Source: Microbacterium timonense (lineage in GTDB: Bacteria > Actinomycetota > Actinomycetes > Actinomycetales > Microbacteriaceae). Taken from it: 64,000 bases of DNA. Position 1 is the first letter of the stretch. Every line of letters begins with the position of its first letter. Of the stretch, positions 51,714-59,259 are shown piece after piece. The notes beneath the pieces are model-generated. The model was not told the DNA's origin. It saw nothing but the letters and a program-made list of their open reading frames with translations, and searched no databases. A program made the translations under genes and the position numbers. The stretch is from NCBI RefSeq assembly GCF_900292075.1, contig NZ_OLMV01000002.1, forward strand, positions 620,001 through 684,000, read 5' to 3'.

Positions 51714-52679
51714 CTACGCCTTCTTCGCCTCGAGCGCCGCGATGAGCTGCGGCACCACCTGGAACAGGTCGCCGACGACACCGAAGTCCGCGATCTCGAA
51801 GATGGGAGCGTCGGCGTCCTTGTTGATCGCGACGATCGTCTTGGCCGTCTGCATGCCGGCCTTGTGCTGGATGGCGCCGGAGATGCCGAGCGCGACGTAG
51901 AGCTGCGGCGAGACCGAGACGCCGGTCTGCCCCACCTGGTACGTCTGCGGCACGTAGCCGGCGTCGACGGCGGCGCGAGAGGCACCGACAGCGGCGCCCA
52001 GCGCGTCGGCGAGCTGCTCGACCAGTGCGAACTTCTCACCCGACCCGAGCCCGCGACCGCCCGAGACGACCTTCGCGGCACCGCGCAGCTCGGGCCTGGA
52101 CGAGGACACGACAGCAGCGTCCACCGACTCCACCGTCGCCGCCCGGCGCGCCGAGGGCGCGACGTCGAGCTTCTCGACCTCCGGGGTGACCACGGCGTCG
52201 GCGCGGGCATCCACCGAGCCTTGGCGGATCGTGATGACCGGGGCGCCCCACGTCACCGCGGAGTCCACGTTGTACGCGCCGCCGTACACCGAGTGATGAG
52301 CGACCACACCCTCGGCGTCCCGCGAGACGCCCACGGCGTCCACCGCGATGCCCGAGCGGGTCCGGGCGGCGAAGCGACCGGCTGCCTCACGGCCCTCGAT
52401 GGAATGGGACACCAGCACGGCATCCGGGCGAACCAGCGTCGCCGCCGCGGTGAGCGCATCCACCACGGGCACCGTCAGACCGTCACCGGCGGGCGCGACG
52501 AGAACCTTCGAGGCACCGAGGGCCGCCGCATCCGTCGCCAGCGCCTCGTCGCCGATCACGAGAGCGACCGGCGTGCCGACCGACGCGGCTGCGCCGAGCA
52601 CTTCGGCCGCCGACTTCGCCAGACCGCCGGAGGGCGTCGTGTCGAGCAGGACCAGGATCGAGTCATCTGCAAACGTCAT
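51714..52679 (-). CDS. etfA: Electron transfer flavoprotein alpha subunit
   Basis: 321 aa from ATG 52679, with GAGGG 8 bases upstream; GTG 52694, overlapping the etfB stop as GTGA, is the alternative. The C-terminal FAD domain has the signature VVSGGRGLGSGEKFALVEQLADALGAAVGASRAAVDAGYVP and YVALGISGAIQHKAGM, then INKDADAPIFEIADFGVVGDLFQVVP. With EtfB it collects electrons from acyl-CoA dehydrogenases, one of which is encoded 4 kb away, and passes them to the quinone pool. Confidence 0.96.
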   Translation of the reverse strand: MTFADDSILVLLDTTPSGGLAKSAAEVLGAAASVGTPVALVIGDEALATDAAALGASKVLVAPAGDGLTVPVVDALTAAATLVRPDAVLVSHSIEGREAAGRFAARTRSGIAVDAVGVSRDAEGVVAHHSVYGGAYNVDSAVTWGAPVITIRQGSVDARADAVVTPEVEKLDVAPSARRAATVESVDAAVVSSSRPELRGAAKVVSGGRGLGSGEKFALVEQLADALGAAVGASRAAVDAGYVPQTYQVGQTGVSVSPQLYVALGISGAIQHKAGMQTAKTIVAINKDADAPIFEIADFGVVGDLFQVVPQLIAALEAKKA

Positions 52680-52690
52680 CGCACGCACCC

Positions 52691-53467
52691 TCACGCCAGC
52701 CGGTTCTGGATTAGGAACTCGGCGAGCCTCTCGCCCGCGTCGCCCTCATCGACGATCTTCACGCCTGCTTCGCGCGGCGGCTTCTCGCTCAGCCCGATCA
52801 CGATCGAGCGCGACGCGTTCGGATCGTGGGCATCGACCTCGAGCTCAGCCAGAGACAGCGTCTCGAACGGCTTCTTCTTCGCGGCCATGATGCCCTTGAA
52901 GTTGGGGAACCGGGCGTCGGGCAAGGCCTCGGTGATCGAGATCACCGCCGGCAGTGGCGCCTTCACCTGCAGCGTCGCGCCGTCCGAGGCGCGCGTTCCC
53001 GACACCCCGTCCTCGGTGATCTCGACCGCGTTCAGGTACGTGGCGCTCGGAACGTCTAGGATCTCGGCCACCATCACCGGCAGCACCCCACCGGACCCGT
53101 CGGTGGACTGGTTGCCCGCGATCACGAGGTCGAACCCGGTGCGCTGCAGCGCCGCCGCCAGCACCTCCGCCGTGAGACCCATGTCGGCGCCGAGCAGAGC
53201 CTCGTCGATGACCTGAACGGCCGAGGCGGCGCCCATCGCGAGGCCCTTGCGCACGGTCGCCGACGCCGATTCGGGAGCCATCGACAGCACCACCACCTCG
53301 GTTCCGGGCGTCTTGTCGGCGTACGACAGCGCGACCTCGAGCGCGCGCTCCCCGATCTCGTCCAGCACCGACTCGCTCGCGGCGCGATCGGCCAGACCCG
53401 TCTCCAGCGACAGCTTGCGATCCCCGTACGTATCCGGGACTTCCTTGACCAGGACGACGATCTTCAT
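52691..53467 (-). CDS. etfB: Electron transfer flavoprotein beta subunit
   Basis: 258 aa. Starts MKIVVLVKEVPDTYGDRKL with GAGGAG before ATG 53467. AMP-binding region DLVIAGNQSTDGSGGVLPVMVAEILDVPSATYLN and the recognition-loop segment RFPNFKGIMAAKKKPFETL are typical. First gene of etfB-etfA-cytochrome b. Confidence 0.96.
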   Translation of the reverse strand: MKIVVLVKEVPDTYGDRKLSLETGLADRAASESVLDEIGERALEVALSYADKTPGTEVVVLSMAPESASATVRKGLAMGAASAVQVIDEALLGADMGLTAEVLAAALQRTGFDLVIAGNQSTDGSGGVLPVMVAEILDVPSATYLNAVEITEDGVSGTRASDGATLQVKAPLPAVISITEALPDARFPNFKGIMAAKKKPFETLSLAELEVDAHDPNASRSIVIGLSEKPPREAGVKIVDEGDAGERLAEFLIQNRLA

Positions 53468-53562
53468 GACGATCTCCTCACGCTGGCTCGAGTCTATGGG
53501 GCGCGCCCCAATGTAGCCAATCCGGCGATCTCGGCCGACGCTCGCCCGGTCAATGGCGCCCG

Positions 53563-53574
53563 TATGTATACATA
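53563..53574. promoter_or_regulatory. 12-bp perfect palindrome TATGTATACATA between etfB and marR
   Basis: A/T-rich palindrome in an otherwise G+C-rich 178-bp divergent gap. It fits the size and symmetry of a MarR-family site and could control marR itself, etfB, or both. No other copy was noticed in the window. Confidence 0.5.
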
Positions 53575-53645
53575 AAGGCCGCCGCCCAGCATCCGTCGCC
53601 GGTCCGCGAGCCGAGGGAACGGTACGGTGGACGCAGGAGGTCGTC

Positions 53646-54182
53646 ATGGCAGCACCCAAGCGTCTTCCGGTCGACCCGATCGCCGAGGCCAAGCGTCAGT
53701 GGATCGCGCATGGCTGGGAGCCCGCGGCGGCCGGGATGACCGCGGTGACGTCGATCATCCGCGCGCAGCAGCTGCTCTTCGCCCGCATCGACGCCACGCT
53801 CAGGCCCTTCGGGCTGTCGTTCGCCCGCTACGAGATGCTGCGCCTGCTCGGTTTCACGCGGGAGGGACGGATGCCGATGGCGAGCGCCATCGCCCGCCTG
53901 CAGGTGCATCCGACGAGCGTGACGAACACCGTCGATCGCCTCGCGCGGGACGGCCTCGTCTCGCGAGAGCCGCACCCCGGCGACGGCCGCGCCGCGATGC
54001 TGGTGCTCACCGACGCGGGCCGCGAGCTCGTGGAGCGCGCAACGGCGGCCCTCAACAGTCAGGTCTTCGAGAGCCCCGGGCTCAGCGACGCCGACACGAC
54101 GGAGCTGGTGCGGATCATCGCGCGCTTCCGCAAGGACGCCGGCGACTTCACCGAGCCCCGCCCTCAGCCCGACCCCCTGTGA
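53646..54182 (+). CDS. MarR-family transcriptional regulator
   Basis: 178 aa from ATG 53646 with AGGAGG 5 bases upstream. A winged HTH is seen in LSFARYEMLRLLGFTREGRMPMASAIARLQVHPTSVTNTVDRLARDGLV with the wing REPHPGDGRAAMLVLTDAGRE. Divergent from etfBA and next to the TATGTATACATA palindrome, it may regulate fatty-acyl or ETF genes. Confidence 0.92.
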   Translation: MAAPKRLPVDPIAEAKRQWIAHGWEPAAAGMTAVTSIIRAQQLLFARIDATLRPFGLSFARYEMLRLLGFTREGRMPMASAIARLQVHPTSVTNTVDRLARDGLVSREPHPGDGRAAMLVLTDAGRELVERATAALNSQVFESPGLSDADTTELVRIIARFRKDAGDFTEPRPQPDPL

Positions 54183-54193
54183 CGTACGACCCC

Positions 54194-54474
54194 GGTCGTT
54201 GAGCGAGCGAAGCGAGACGAAACGCCCAAGGCCCCCGCCACACGTTCCACCCCGGTCGTTGAGCGAGCGAAGCGAGACGAAACGCCCAAGGCTCCCGCAA
54301 CACGTTTCGTCTCGGTCACCGGAACGCCATACCCCCGGTCGTTGAGCGAGCGAAGCGAGACGAAACGCCCAAGGCCCCCGCAACACGTTTCGTCTCGGTC
54401 ACTGCGCTCGCTCGCTCAACGACCGGAACCTCACACCCCGGTCGTTGAGCGAGCGAAGGGAGACGAAACCCGCA
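54194..54474. repeat. Palindromic repeat array between marR and echA
   Basis: Direct 33-bp units start at 54194, 54254 and 54337, with a variant at 54440 (GAAGGGAGACG). An inverted unit spans 54386-54426, and a truncated inverted unit lies at about 54304-54322. Linkers containing CCCAAGGC and CCGCAACACG are also repeated. The array fills almost the whole 296-bp gap between convergent genes and forms long stems, so it could act as a terminator. Confidence 0.95.
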
Positions 54475-54478
54475 ACCG

Positions 54479-55279
54479 TCAGCGCCCCCGGAACTCGGGG
54501 GCGCGCTTCTCGCGAAAGGCCGCCATGCCCTCCTTCTGATCCTCCGTGTCGAAGAGGGAGGCGAACACATGGCGCTCCAGGCGCAGCCCCTCGGCGAGCG
54601 AGGTCTCCAGCGCTGCGTCGAGCACAGCCTTCGCCGCGTACAGCGAGGGCAGGCTCTTCGAGGCGATCGCCTCCGCGGTCTGCTGGGCCTCGGCGAGCAG
54701 ATCGGCAGCGGGCACGACGCGCGAGACAAGTCCGGAGCGCTCGGCTTCTGCGGCATCCATCATCCGGCCCGAAAGGATGAGGTCGGCGGCCTTGTAGTAG
54801 CCGACGGCGCGGACGAGTCGCTGCGAGCCGCCCATGCCGGGGATGACGCCGAGGTTGATCTCGGGCTGCCCGAACTTCGCCGTGTCGGCGGCGAGGATGA
54901 TGTCGCACATCATCGCCAGCTCGCATCCGCCGCCGAGCGCGTAGCCCGAGACGGCAGCGATCACCGGGGTGCGCACGGCGGCGAACTGCGCCCAGCCGCC
55001 GAAGTGGTCGCCGAGGATCATGTCGAGGCCCGACTTCGATTCCATCTCTTTGATGTCGGCGCCCGCGGCGAACGCGCGCTCGGAGCCGGTGACGACGATC
55101 GCGCCGATGCCCTCATCCGCATCGAAGGCGGATGCCGCGGCCACGACGTCGCGGCACACCTGCGAGTTCAGCGCGTTGAGCGCCTCCGGCCGGTTGAGGG
55201 TGATCCACCCCACGCGTCCGCGGGTCTCGACGAGAATCGTCTCGTACTCGGTCGACTCGTGCGCGTCGTGCTCGGCCAT
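54479..55279 (-). CDS. Enoyl-CoA hydratase
   Basis: 266 aa from ATG 55279 with AGGGAG upstream; in-frame Met codons further up lack support. Crotonase features: oxyanion segments [11 protein letters not shown] and [12 protein letters not shown], catalytic Glu residues in GGGCELA and [14 protein letters not shown], and a C-terminal [13 protein letters not shown] tail. It hydrates 2-enoyl-CoA. Third gene of the acyl-CoA dehydrogenase/mmsB/echA group, where methacrylyl-CoA hydration in valine breakdown would fit. Confidence 0.94.
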   Translation of the reverse strand: MAEHDAHESTEYETILVETRGRVGWITLNRPEALNALNSQVCRDVVAAASAFDADEGIGAIVVTGSERAFAAGADIKEMESKSGLDMILGDHFGGWAQFAAVRTPVIAAVSGYALGGGCELAMMCDIILAADTAKFGQPEINLGVIPGMGGSQRLVRAVGYYKAADLILSGRMMDAAEAERSGLVSRVVPAADLLAEAQQTAEAIASKSLPSLYAAKAVLDAALETSLAEGLRLERHVFASLFDTEDQKEGMAAFREKRAPEFRGR

Positions 55280-55420
55280 GGGGCTCCCTTTCATCGCGTG
55301 CGGGGCATCCGCTCCCCAATTCTCGGGTCCGCGTCCCGACTTCTTCCCCCCATGTCCCGAATTCGCCGGCAAGGCGGGCGCCTTGCGCGTGATTTCGGGA
55401 CATGCCTCCCGGCGTGCGGG

Positions 55421-56320
55421 TCAGACCGACGCCGCACGGATCGTGTTGATGATGCCCGAGAAGTCCTGGGCGGCACCCTCGCCCGCGGCGAACGCGGCGT
55501 AGAGCTCGCGGGCCAGCATGCCCATCCGCGCCTCCACGCCGGTCGACTCGACCGCCTGCTCGGCGAGGCCGAGGTCCTTGTTCATCAGCGCGCCGGCGAA
55601 GCCCGGCTGGTAGTCCCGGTTGGCAGGGCTCGTCGGAACGGGGCCGGGCACCGGACAGTTCGTCGTGAGCGCCCAGCACTGACCGGAGGCGTTCGAGGCG
55701 ACGTCGAACAGGGCCTGGTGGGACAGGCCCAGGCGCTCGCCCAGCACGAAGGCCTCCGCGACGGCGATCTGCGAGACCGCCAGGATCATGTTGTTGCAGA
55801 CCTTGGCCGCCTGTCCGAGGCCGGCGCCGCCGCAGTGCACCACGCGGCGTCCCATCGCTTCGAGGAGCGGACGGGCGGCTTCGAAGTCCTCATCGCTGCC
55901 GCCGACCATGAAGGCCAGCGTGGCGTTCTCGGCCCCGACGACGCCCCCCGACACGGGCGCGTCCAGCGATCGGTGCCCGGCCTCCTCGGCGAGCGCATGC
56001 GCGGCCCGGGCCTCGTCGACCGCGATCGTCGAGCAGTCGATGAAGAGCGCGCCCGGCGCCGCGACCGCGAGCAGCCCCGGGCCGTCAGCGGACCCCCGAT
56101 ACGCGTCGAGCACCTGAGCGCCGGACTGGAACATCGTGATGACGACGTCCGCCCCGGTGGCGGCCTCCGTTCCGGATCCGGCGACGGCGAGCCCGGCCTC
56201 AACGGCCGCGGTCACTGCCGCGGGGGCCACATCGAAGCCGATCACCTCGTGACCGGTCGTGCGGAGGTTCCGTGCCATGGGCAGCCCCATATGGCCCAGC
56301 CCCAGGAATGCGATTCTCAT
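55421..56320 (-). CDS. mmsB: 3-hydroxyisobutyrate dehydrogenase
   Basis: 299 aa from ATG 56320 with GAGGAGG upstream. It has the NAD motif FLGLGHMGLPMARNL, the substrate motif DAPVSGGVVGAENATL and the catalytic Lys in GLGQAAKVCNNM, followed by KDLGLAEQAVE. It oxidises 3-hydroxyisobutyrate to methylmalonate semialdehyde in valine catabolism. It lies 28 bp after the acyl-CoA dehydrogenase and before echA, which makes the valine assignment strong. Confidence 0.93.
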   Translation of the reverse strand: MRIAFLGLGHMGLPMARNLRTTGHEVIGFDVAPAAVTAAVEAGLAVAGSGTEAATGADVVITMFQSGAQVLDAYRGSADGPGLLAVAAPGALFIDCSTIAVDEARAAHALAEEAGHRSLDAPVSGGVVGAENATLAFMVGGSDEDFEAARPLLEAMGRRVVHCGGAGLGQAAKVCNNMILAVSQIAVAEAFVLGERLGLSHQALFDVASNASGQCWALTTNCPVPGPVPTSPANRDYQPGFAGALMNKDLGLAEQAVESTGVEARMGMLARELYAAFAAGEGAAQDFSGIINTIRAASV

Positions 56321-56348
56321 TGCGGACCTCCTCGTCCTCGCCCGCGCC

Positions 56349-57530
56349 TCAGCGCGCGAGCAGCTGCCGTCCGATGATGACACGCATGATCTCGTTCGTG
56401 CCTTCCAGGATCTGATGCACCCGCAGGTCGCGCACCACCTTCTCGATCCCGTACTCGTGCAGATAGCCGTAGCCGCCGTGCAGCTGCAGGGCCTCGTTGG
56501 CGACCTTGAAGCCGGCGTCGGTGGCGAAGCGCTTGGCCATCGCGCACTGCATCGAGGCGTCGGCCGCCTTGACGTCGAGCGCCGCGGCCGCGTCGCGGAC
56601 GAGGGCGCGCGCGGCGCGCAGCTCGGTGGCCATGTCGGCCAGCGCGAACACCACCGCCTGCCGCTCGGCGAGCGGCTCGCCGAACGTGAAGCGCTCGTGC
56701 ACGTACGTCATGGCGCGATCCAGAGCCCACTGGGCGCCGCCCAGCGAGCAGGCCGCGATGTTGATGCGGCCGCCGTCGAGCGCCGACATCGCGATCTTGA
56801 AGCCCTGGCCCTCCGACCCGAGCACGTTGGCGGCCGGCACACGCACCTCGTCGAGGATCACTTGACGGGTGGGCTGGGCGTTCCAGCCCATCTTGTGCTC
56901 GAGCTGGCCGAACGACAGCCCTTCCGCGTCGCCGGGCACGAGGAACGCCGTGATGCCGCGTGCACCACCGCCTCCCGAGCCGGTCGATGCGTCGGTACGG
57001 GCCATGACGACGTAGACGGATGCCTCTCCCCCGCCGGAGATGAACTGTTTGACGCCGGTGAGCACGAATTCGTCGCCGTCGCGGATCGCGCTCGTGGCGA
57101 TGGCGGCCGCATCCGATCCGGCGCCCGGCTCGGTGAGACAGTAGCTGCCGAAGCCCGACATGGATGTCAGCAGAGGCAGCCACCGGGTGCGCTGGTCGTC
57201 GGTGCCGTAGGTGTCGATCATCCACGCGACCATGTTGTGGATGGAGATGTACGCGGCGATCGCGGTGTCGCCCTTCGCGAGCTCTTCAAAGATCGCCGCC
57301 GCATCCGATCGCGACAGCCCGGATCCGCCGACGTCTTCCCGGACGTAGATGCCTCCGAGCCCGAGCTCTCCGCCTCGCCGCAGCGTCTCGCGTGGGAAGA
57401 ACGACGTCGCGTCCCACTCCAGCGCGTGCGGCGCGAGCTCGGTCTGCGCGAAATCGCGGACGGCCTCGAGGATGGCCTCGCGCTCCTCGGTCGTGAGGGT
57501 CGGGGTCAGGGAAGTGATCGTGGACACCAT
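56349..57530 (-). CDS. Acyl-CoA dehydrogenase, isobutyryl-CoA type
   Basis: 393 aa, GAAGGAG before ATG 57530. FAD- and substrate-binding segments YCLTEPGAGSDAAAI, FISGGGEASVYVVMARTD and the catalytic Glu in HQILEGTNEIMR are present. The neighbouring mmsB and echA point to isobutyryl-CoA (ACAD8-like) as substrate. Electrons go to EtfAB. First gene of the operon; the 12-bp palindrome ATGGACGTCCAT lies in its promoter. Confidence 0.93.
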   Translation of the reverse strand: MVSTITSLTPTLTTEEREAILEAVRDFAQTELAPHALEWDATSFFPRETLRRGGELGLGGIYVREDVGGSGLSRSDAAAIFEELAKGDTAIAAYISIHNMVAWMIDTYGTDDQRTRWLPLLTSMSGFGSYCLTEPGAGSDAAAIATSAIRDGDEFVLTGVKQFISGGGEASVYVVMARTDASTGSGGGGARGITAFLVPGDAEGLSFGQLEHKMGWNAQPTRQVILDEVRVPAANVLGSEGQGFKIAMSALDGGRINIAACSLGGAQWALDRAMTYVHERFTFGEPLAERQAVVFALADMATELRAARALVRDAAAALDVKAADASMQCAMAKRFATDAGFKVANEALQLHGGYGYLHEYGIEKVVRDLRVHQILEGTNEIMRVIIGRQLLAR

Positions 57531-57614
57531 TGCTCCTTCAGCGACGCCGCGACGCCCTTGTGGGGCATCCTGATCAGCGTGATCGTGCCGTCATTGGCAC
57601 GCTGCTGATTTTAC

Positions 57615-57626
57615 ATGGACGTCCAT
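57615..57626. promoter_or_regulatory. TetR-type palindrome ATGGACGTCCAT in the acyl-CoA operon promoter
   Basis: A perfect 12-bp palindrome directly upstream (minus strand) of TAAAAT (57613-57608), a good -10; the -35 is weak. TGGACGTCCA-like sites are typical of TetR regulators of acyl-CoA and amino-acid catabolism. No tetR gene is in the window. A further inverted repeat (GTGCC-N6-GGCAC) lies at about 57586-57601 in the leader. Confidence 0.6.
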
Positions 57627-57731
57627 CTATCTGCTAGGTTGGCCATCCAGTGCGCACGCGAAGAGAACGGGCCCCGCCGCGCCGGCGACGGGACCCGCCC
57701 CCTCAGGCTGCGGGCGAAGGGATGCTGCGAC

Positions 57732-58073
57732 TCAGCGCCCGAGGTCCTGCCACGACATGAATGGGCGCAGCTCGAGCTGGCCGTTGCGTGCCATGGGGTG
57801 CTTCGACGCGATCTCGATCGCCTCGTCGAGGTTCTCGACCTCGAGGATGTCGAAGCCGCAGATCACCTCGGCCGTCTCGACGTACGGGCCGCGCGAGGTG
57901 AGCACCTTGCCGCCGCGGACCTTGACGACGGTGGAGTCGGACGGAGGGGCGAGCACCTCGCCGATGACGCGCTTGCCGCTCGCATCGAGGGGGTCGACCC
58001 ACAGATCGATGTCGGACTCGTCCGGTTCCGCGTCGGGCTCCAGCGAGGTGACGACGAACATCATGTACTTCAT
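57732..58073 (-). CDS. YCII/DGPF-domain protein
   Basis: 113 aa, ferredoxin-like alpha+beta fold. It begins MKYMMFVV and contains the conserved GPYVETAEVICGFDILEVENLDEAIEIASKHPMA block. GGAAGG precedes ATG 58073. Such proteins often accompany ECF sigma factors, but none is adjacent here. Function unknown. Confidence 0.9.
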   Translation of the reverse strand: MKYMMFVVTSLEPDAEPDESDIDLWVDPLDASGKRVIGEVLAPPSDSTVVKVRGGKVLTSRGPYVETAEVICGFDILEVENLDEAIEIASKHPMARNGQLELRPFMSWQDLGR

Positions 58074-58225
58074 GGTCTGATCCTTCCGGTTGCGGGCGGG
58101 CCCATGCCAGCCTCACTCGGGTCGTCGCGCGAACCGGTCCGATGTCGACACTTCGCTCACGAGAATCATCCTTTCGGCTGACACGGATGCGACCGGGGGC
58201 GGACGCCGTCCGATCCGCGGCTCCG

Positions 58226-58231
58226 TAGCGT
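58226..58231 (+). promoter_or_regulatory. -10 hexamer TAGCGT, leaderless start
   Basis: TAGCGT ends 6 bases before ATG 58238. Confidence 0.6.
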
Positions 58232-58237
58232 CGAGTC

Positions 58238-58414
58238 ATGGCCAGCACCTCGTCCTTTCCGACCGCCCGGCGCCGCGAGCTGTCGCCGGTGGCGGCGATG
58301 CTTCTCGCGATCGGCGGCAACATGCTCGCGATCGCCGTCGCGGCGGTCGGGATCGCCGGCATCGCGGTCGCCGCTGTCGCGGTGTTCGGCGGCGCGATCC
58401 TCGAGGCCCTCTGA
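58238..58414 (+). CDS. Small single-pass membrane protein, 58 aa, unknown
   Basis: Begins MASTSSFPTARRRELSPVAA and then has one long Ala/Ile/Val/Gly hydrophobic stretch (residues ~20-52) ending GAILEAL. The leaderless TAGCGT element at exact spacing and the unbroken frame support it as a real gene. The VOC gene starts 37 bp later with its own promoter. Function not recognised. Confidence 0.62.
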   Translation: MASTSSFPTARRRELSPVAAMLLAIGGNMLAIAVAAVGIAGIAVAAVAVFGGAILEAL

Positions 58415-58439
58415 GCTGTCGCCCGCGTGCGCGGCGCGC

Positions 58440-58445
58440 TAGCCT
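58440..58445 (+). promoter_or_regulatory. -10 hexamer TAGCCT, leaderless start
   Basis: TAGCCT ends 6 bases before GTG 58452. Confidence 0.62.
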
Positions 58446-58451
58446 TCGCGT

Positions 58452-58820
58452 GTGAGCGAGCGCGCCGTCCCGATCCTTCTCAGTCGCGACCTGACCGAGA
58501 CGCTCGCGTTCTTCGGGCGGCTCGGCTTCGAGAACCGGGGAGCGCCGCCGGAGGAATGGCAGTACCTCATCATCGGTCGCGGCGGCATCGAGCTGCACTT
58601 CACCGAGGACTCCTCGGTCGACCCTCTCACGACCGCGTCGATGTGCTACCTGTACGTCGACGATGCGCAGCAGCTCTTCGAGGAGTGGGCGGGTTCGGTG
58701 GAACCGGATGCCTCCACCGGGAGTCGCATCGTGGAACCGGTCGACACCGACTACGGCATGCGCGAGTTCGCCGTCGTGGACCGCAACGGCAACCTCCTGC
58801 GTATCGGCAGTCGGCGGTGA
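58452..58820 (+). CDS. VOC-fold / bleomycin-resistance-like protein
   Basis: 122 aa from GTG 58452. A single vicinal-oxygen-chelate module pair: AVPILLSRDLTETLAFFGRLGF, GGIELHF and GMREFAVVDRNGNLLRIG. It may bind and sequester an antibiotic such as bleomycin or act as an enzyme; the Glu/His metal positions are only partly recognisable, so a specific role cannot be assigned. Confidence 0.9.
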   Translation: MSERAVPILLSRDLTETLAFFGRLGFENRGAPPEEWQYLIIGRGGIELHFTEDSSVDPLTTASMCYLYVDDAQQLFEEWAGSVEPDASTGSRIVEPVDTDYGMREFAVVDRNGNLLRIGSRR

Positions 58821-58848
58821 TCGTGGCCGCGGCCGGCCGGCGAGTCGC

Positions 58849-58854
58849 TAGGCT
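58849..58854 (+). promoter_or_regulatory. -10 hexamer TAGGCT, leaderless start
   Basis: TAGGCT ends 6 bases before ATG 58861. Confidence 0.62.
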
Positions 58855-58860
58855 CACGCC

Positions 58861-59208
58861 ATGACCGACGTCGCGACGAAGCCTCGCCCGGGAACCAGCC
58901 TTCGCGGCTTCTCCGCGCCGATCATCCTTCTCACTGGCCTGGTGCTCGTGCCGATGGGCCTCGCCCTGGCCGCCAACAGCTACGGCCCGCCGGATGGCGC
59001 CGCCTACGTTCGCATGGCTTTCGCGTCGGTCGCCGGCGCGGCCATCGCGATCGGCGCCGTCGTCGGCCTCGTCGTCGATCGGATCGTCCGCCGCGCGAGC
59101 GTCTCGACCATCGCGATCTTCGGCGTGATCGCGCTCGTCGTCGTCCCGTGGCAGTTGAGCATCGTCTCGAACGCGGCAGGCCTCCTGCTCGTCCGCCTGG
59201 GCGGCTGA
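58861..59208 (+). CDS. Small three-helix membrane protein, unknown
   Basis: 115 aa with three hydrophobic segments (about residues 18-38, 50-72 and 82-104) and a short charged N-terminal tail MTDVATKPRPGTSLRG. TAGGCT sits 6 bases before ATG 58861. I do not recognise a family. It is convergent with the HNH gene. Confidence 0.8.
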   Translation: MTDVATKPRPGTSLRGFSAPIILLTGLVLVPMGLALAANSYGPPDGAAYVRMAFASVAGAAIAIGAVVGLVVDRIVRRASVSTIAIFGVIALVVVPWQLSIVSNAAGLLLVRLGG

Positions 59209-59259
59209 GCAGGCCGGCGGGTCGTCAGTAGACGAGGGCATGGCAAACCTTGCGCGCGC

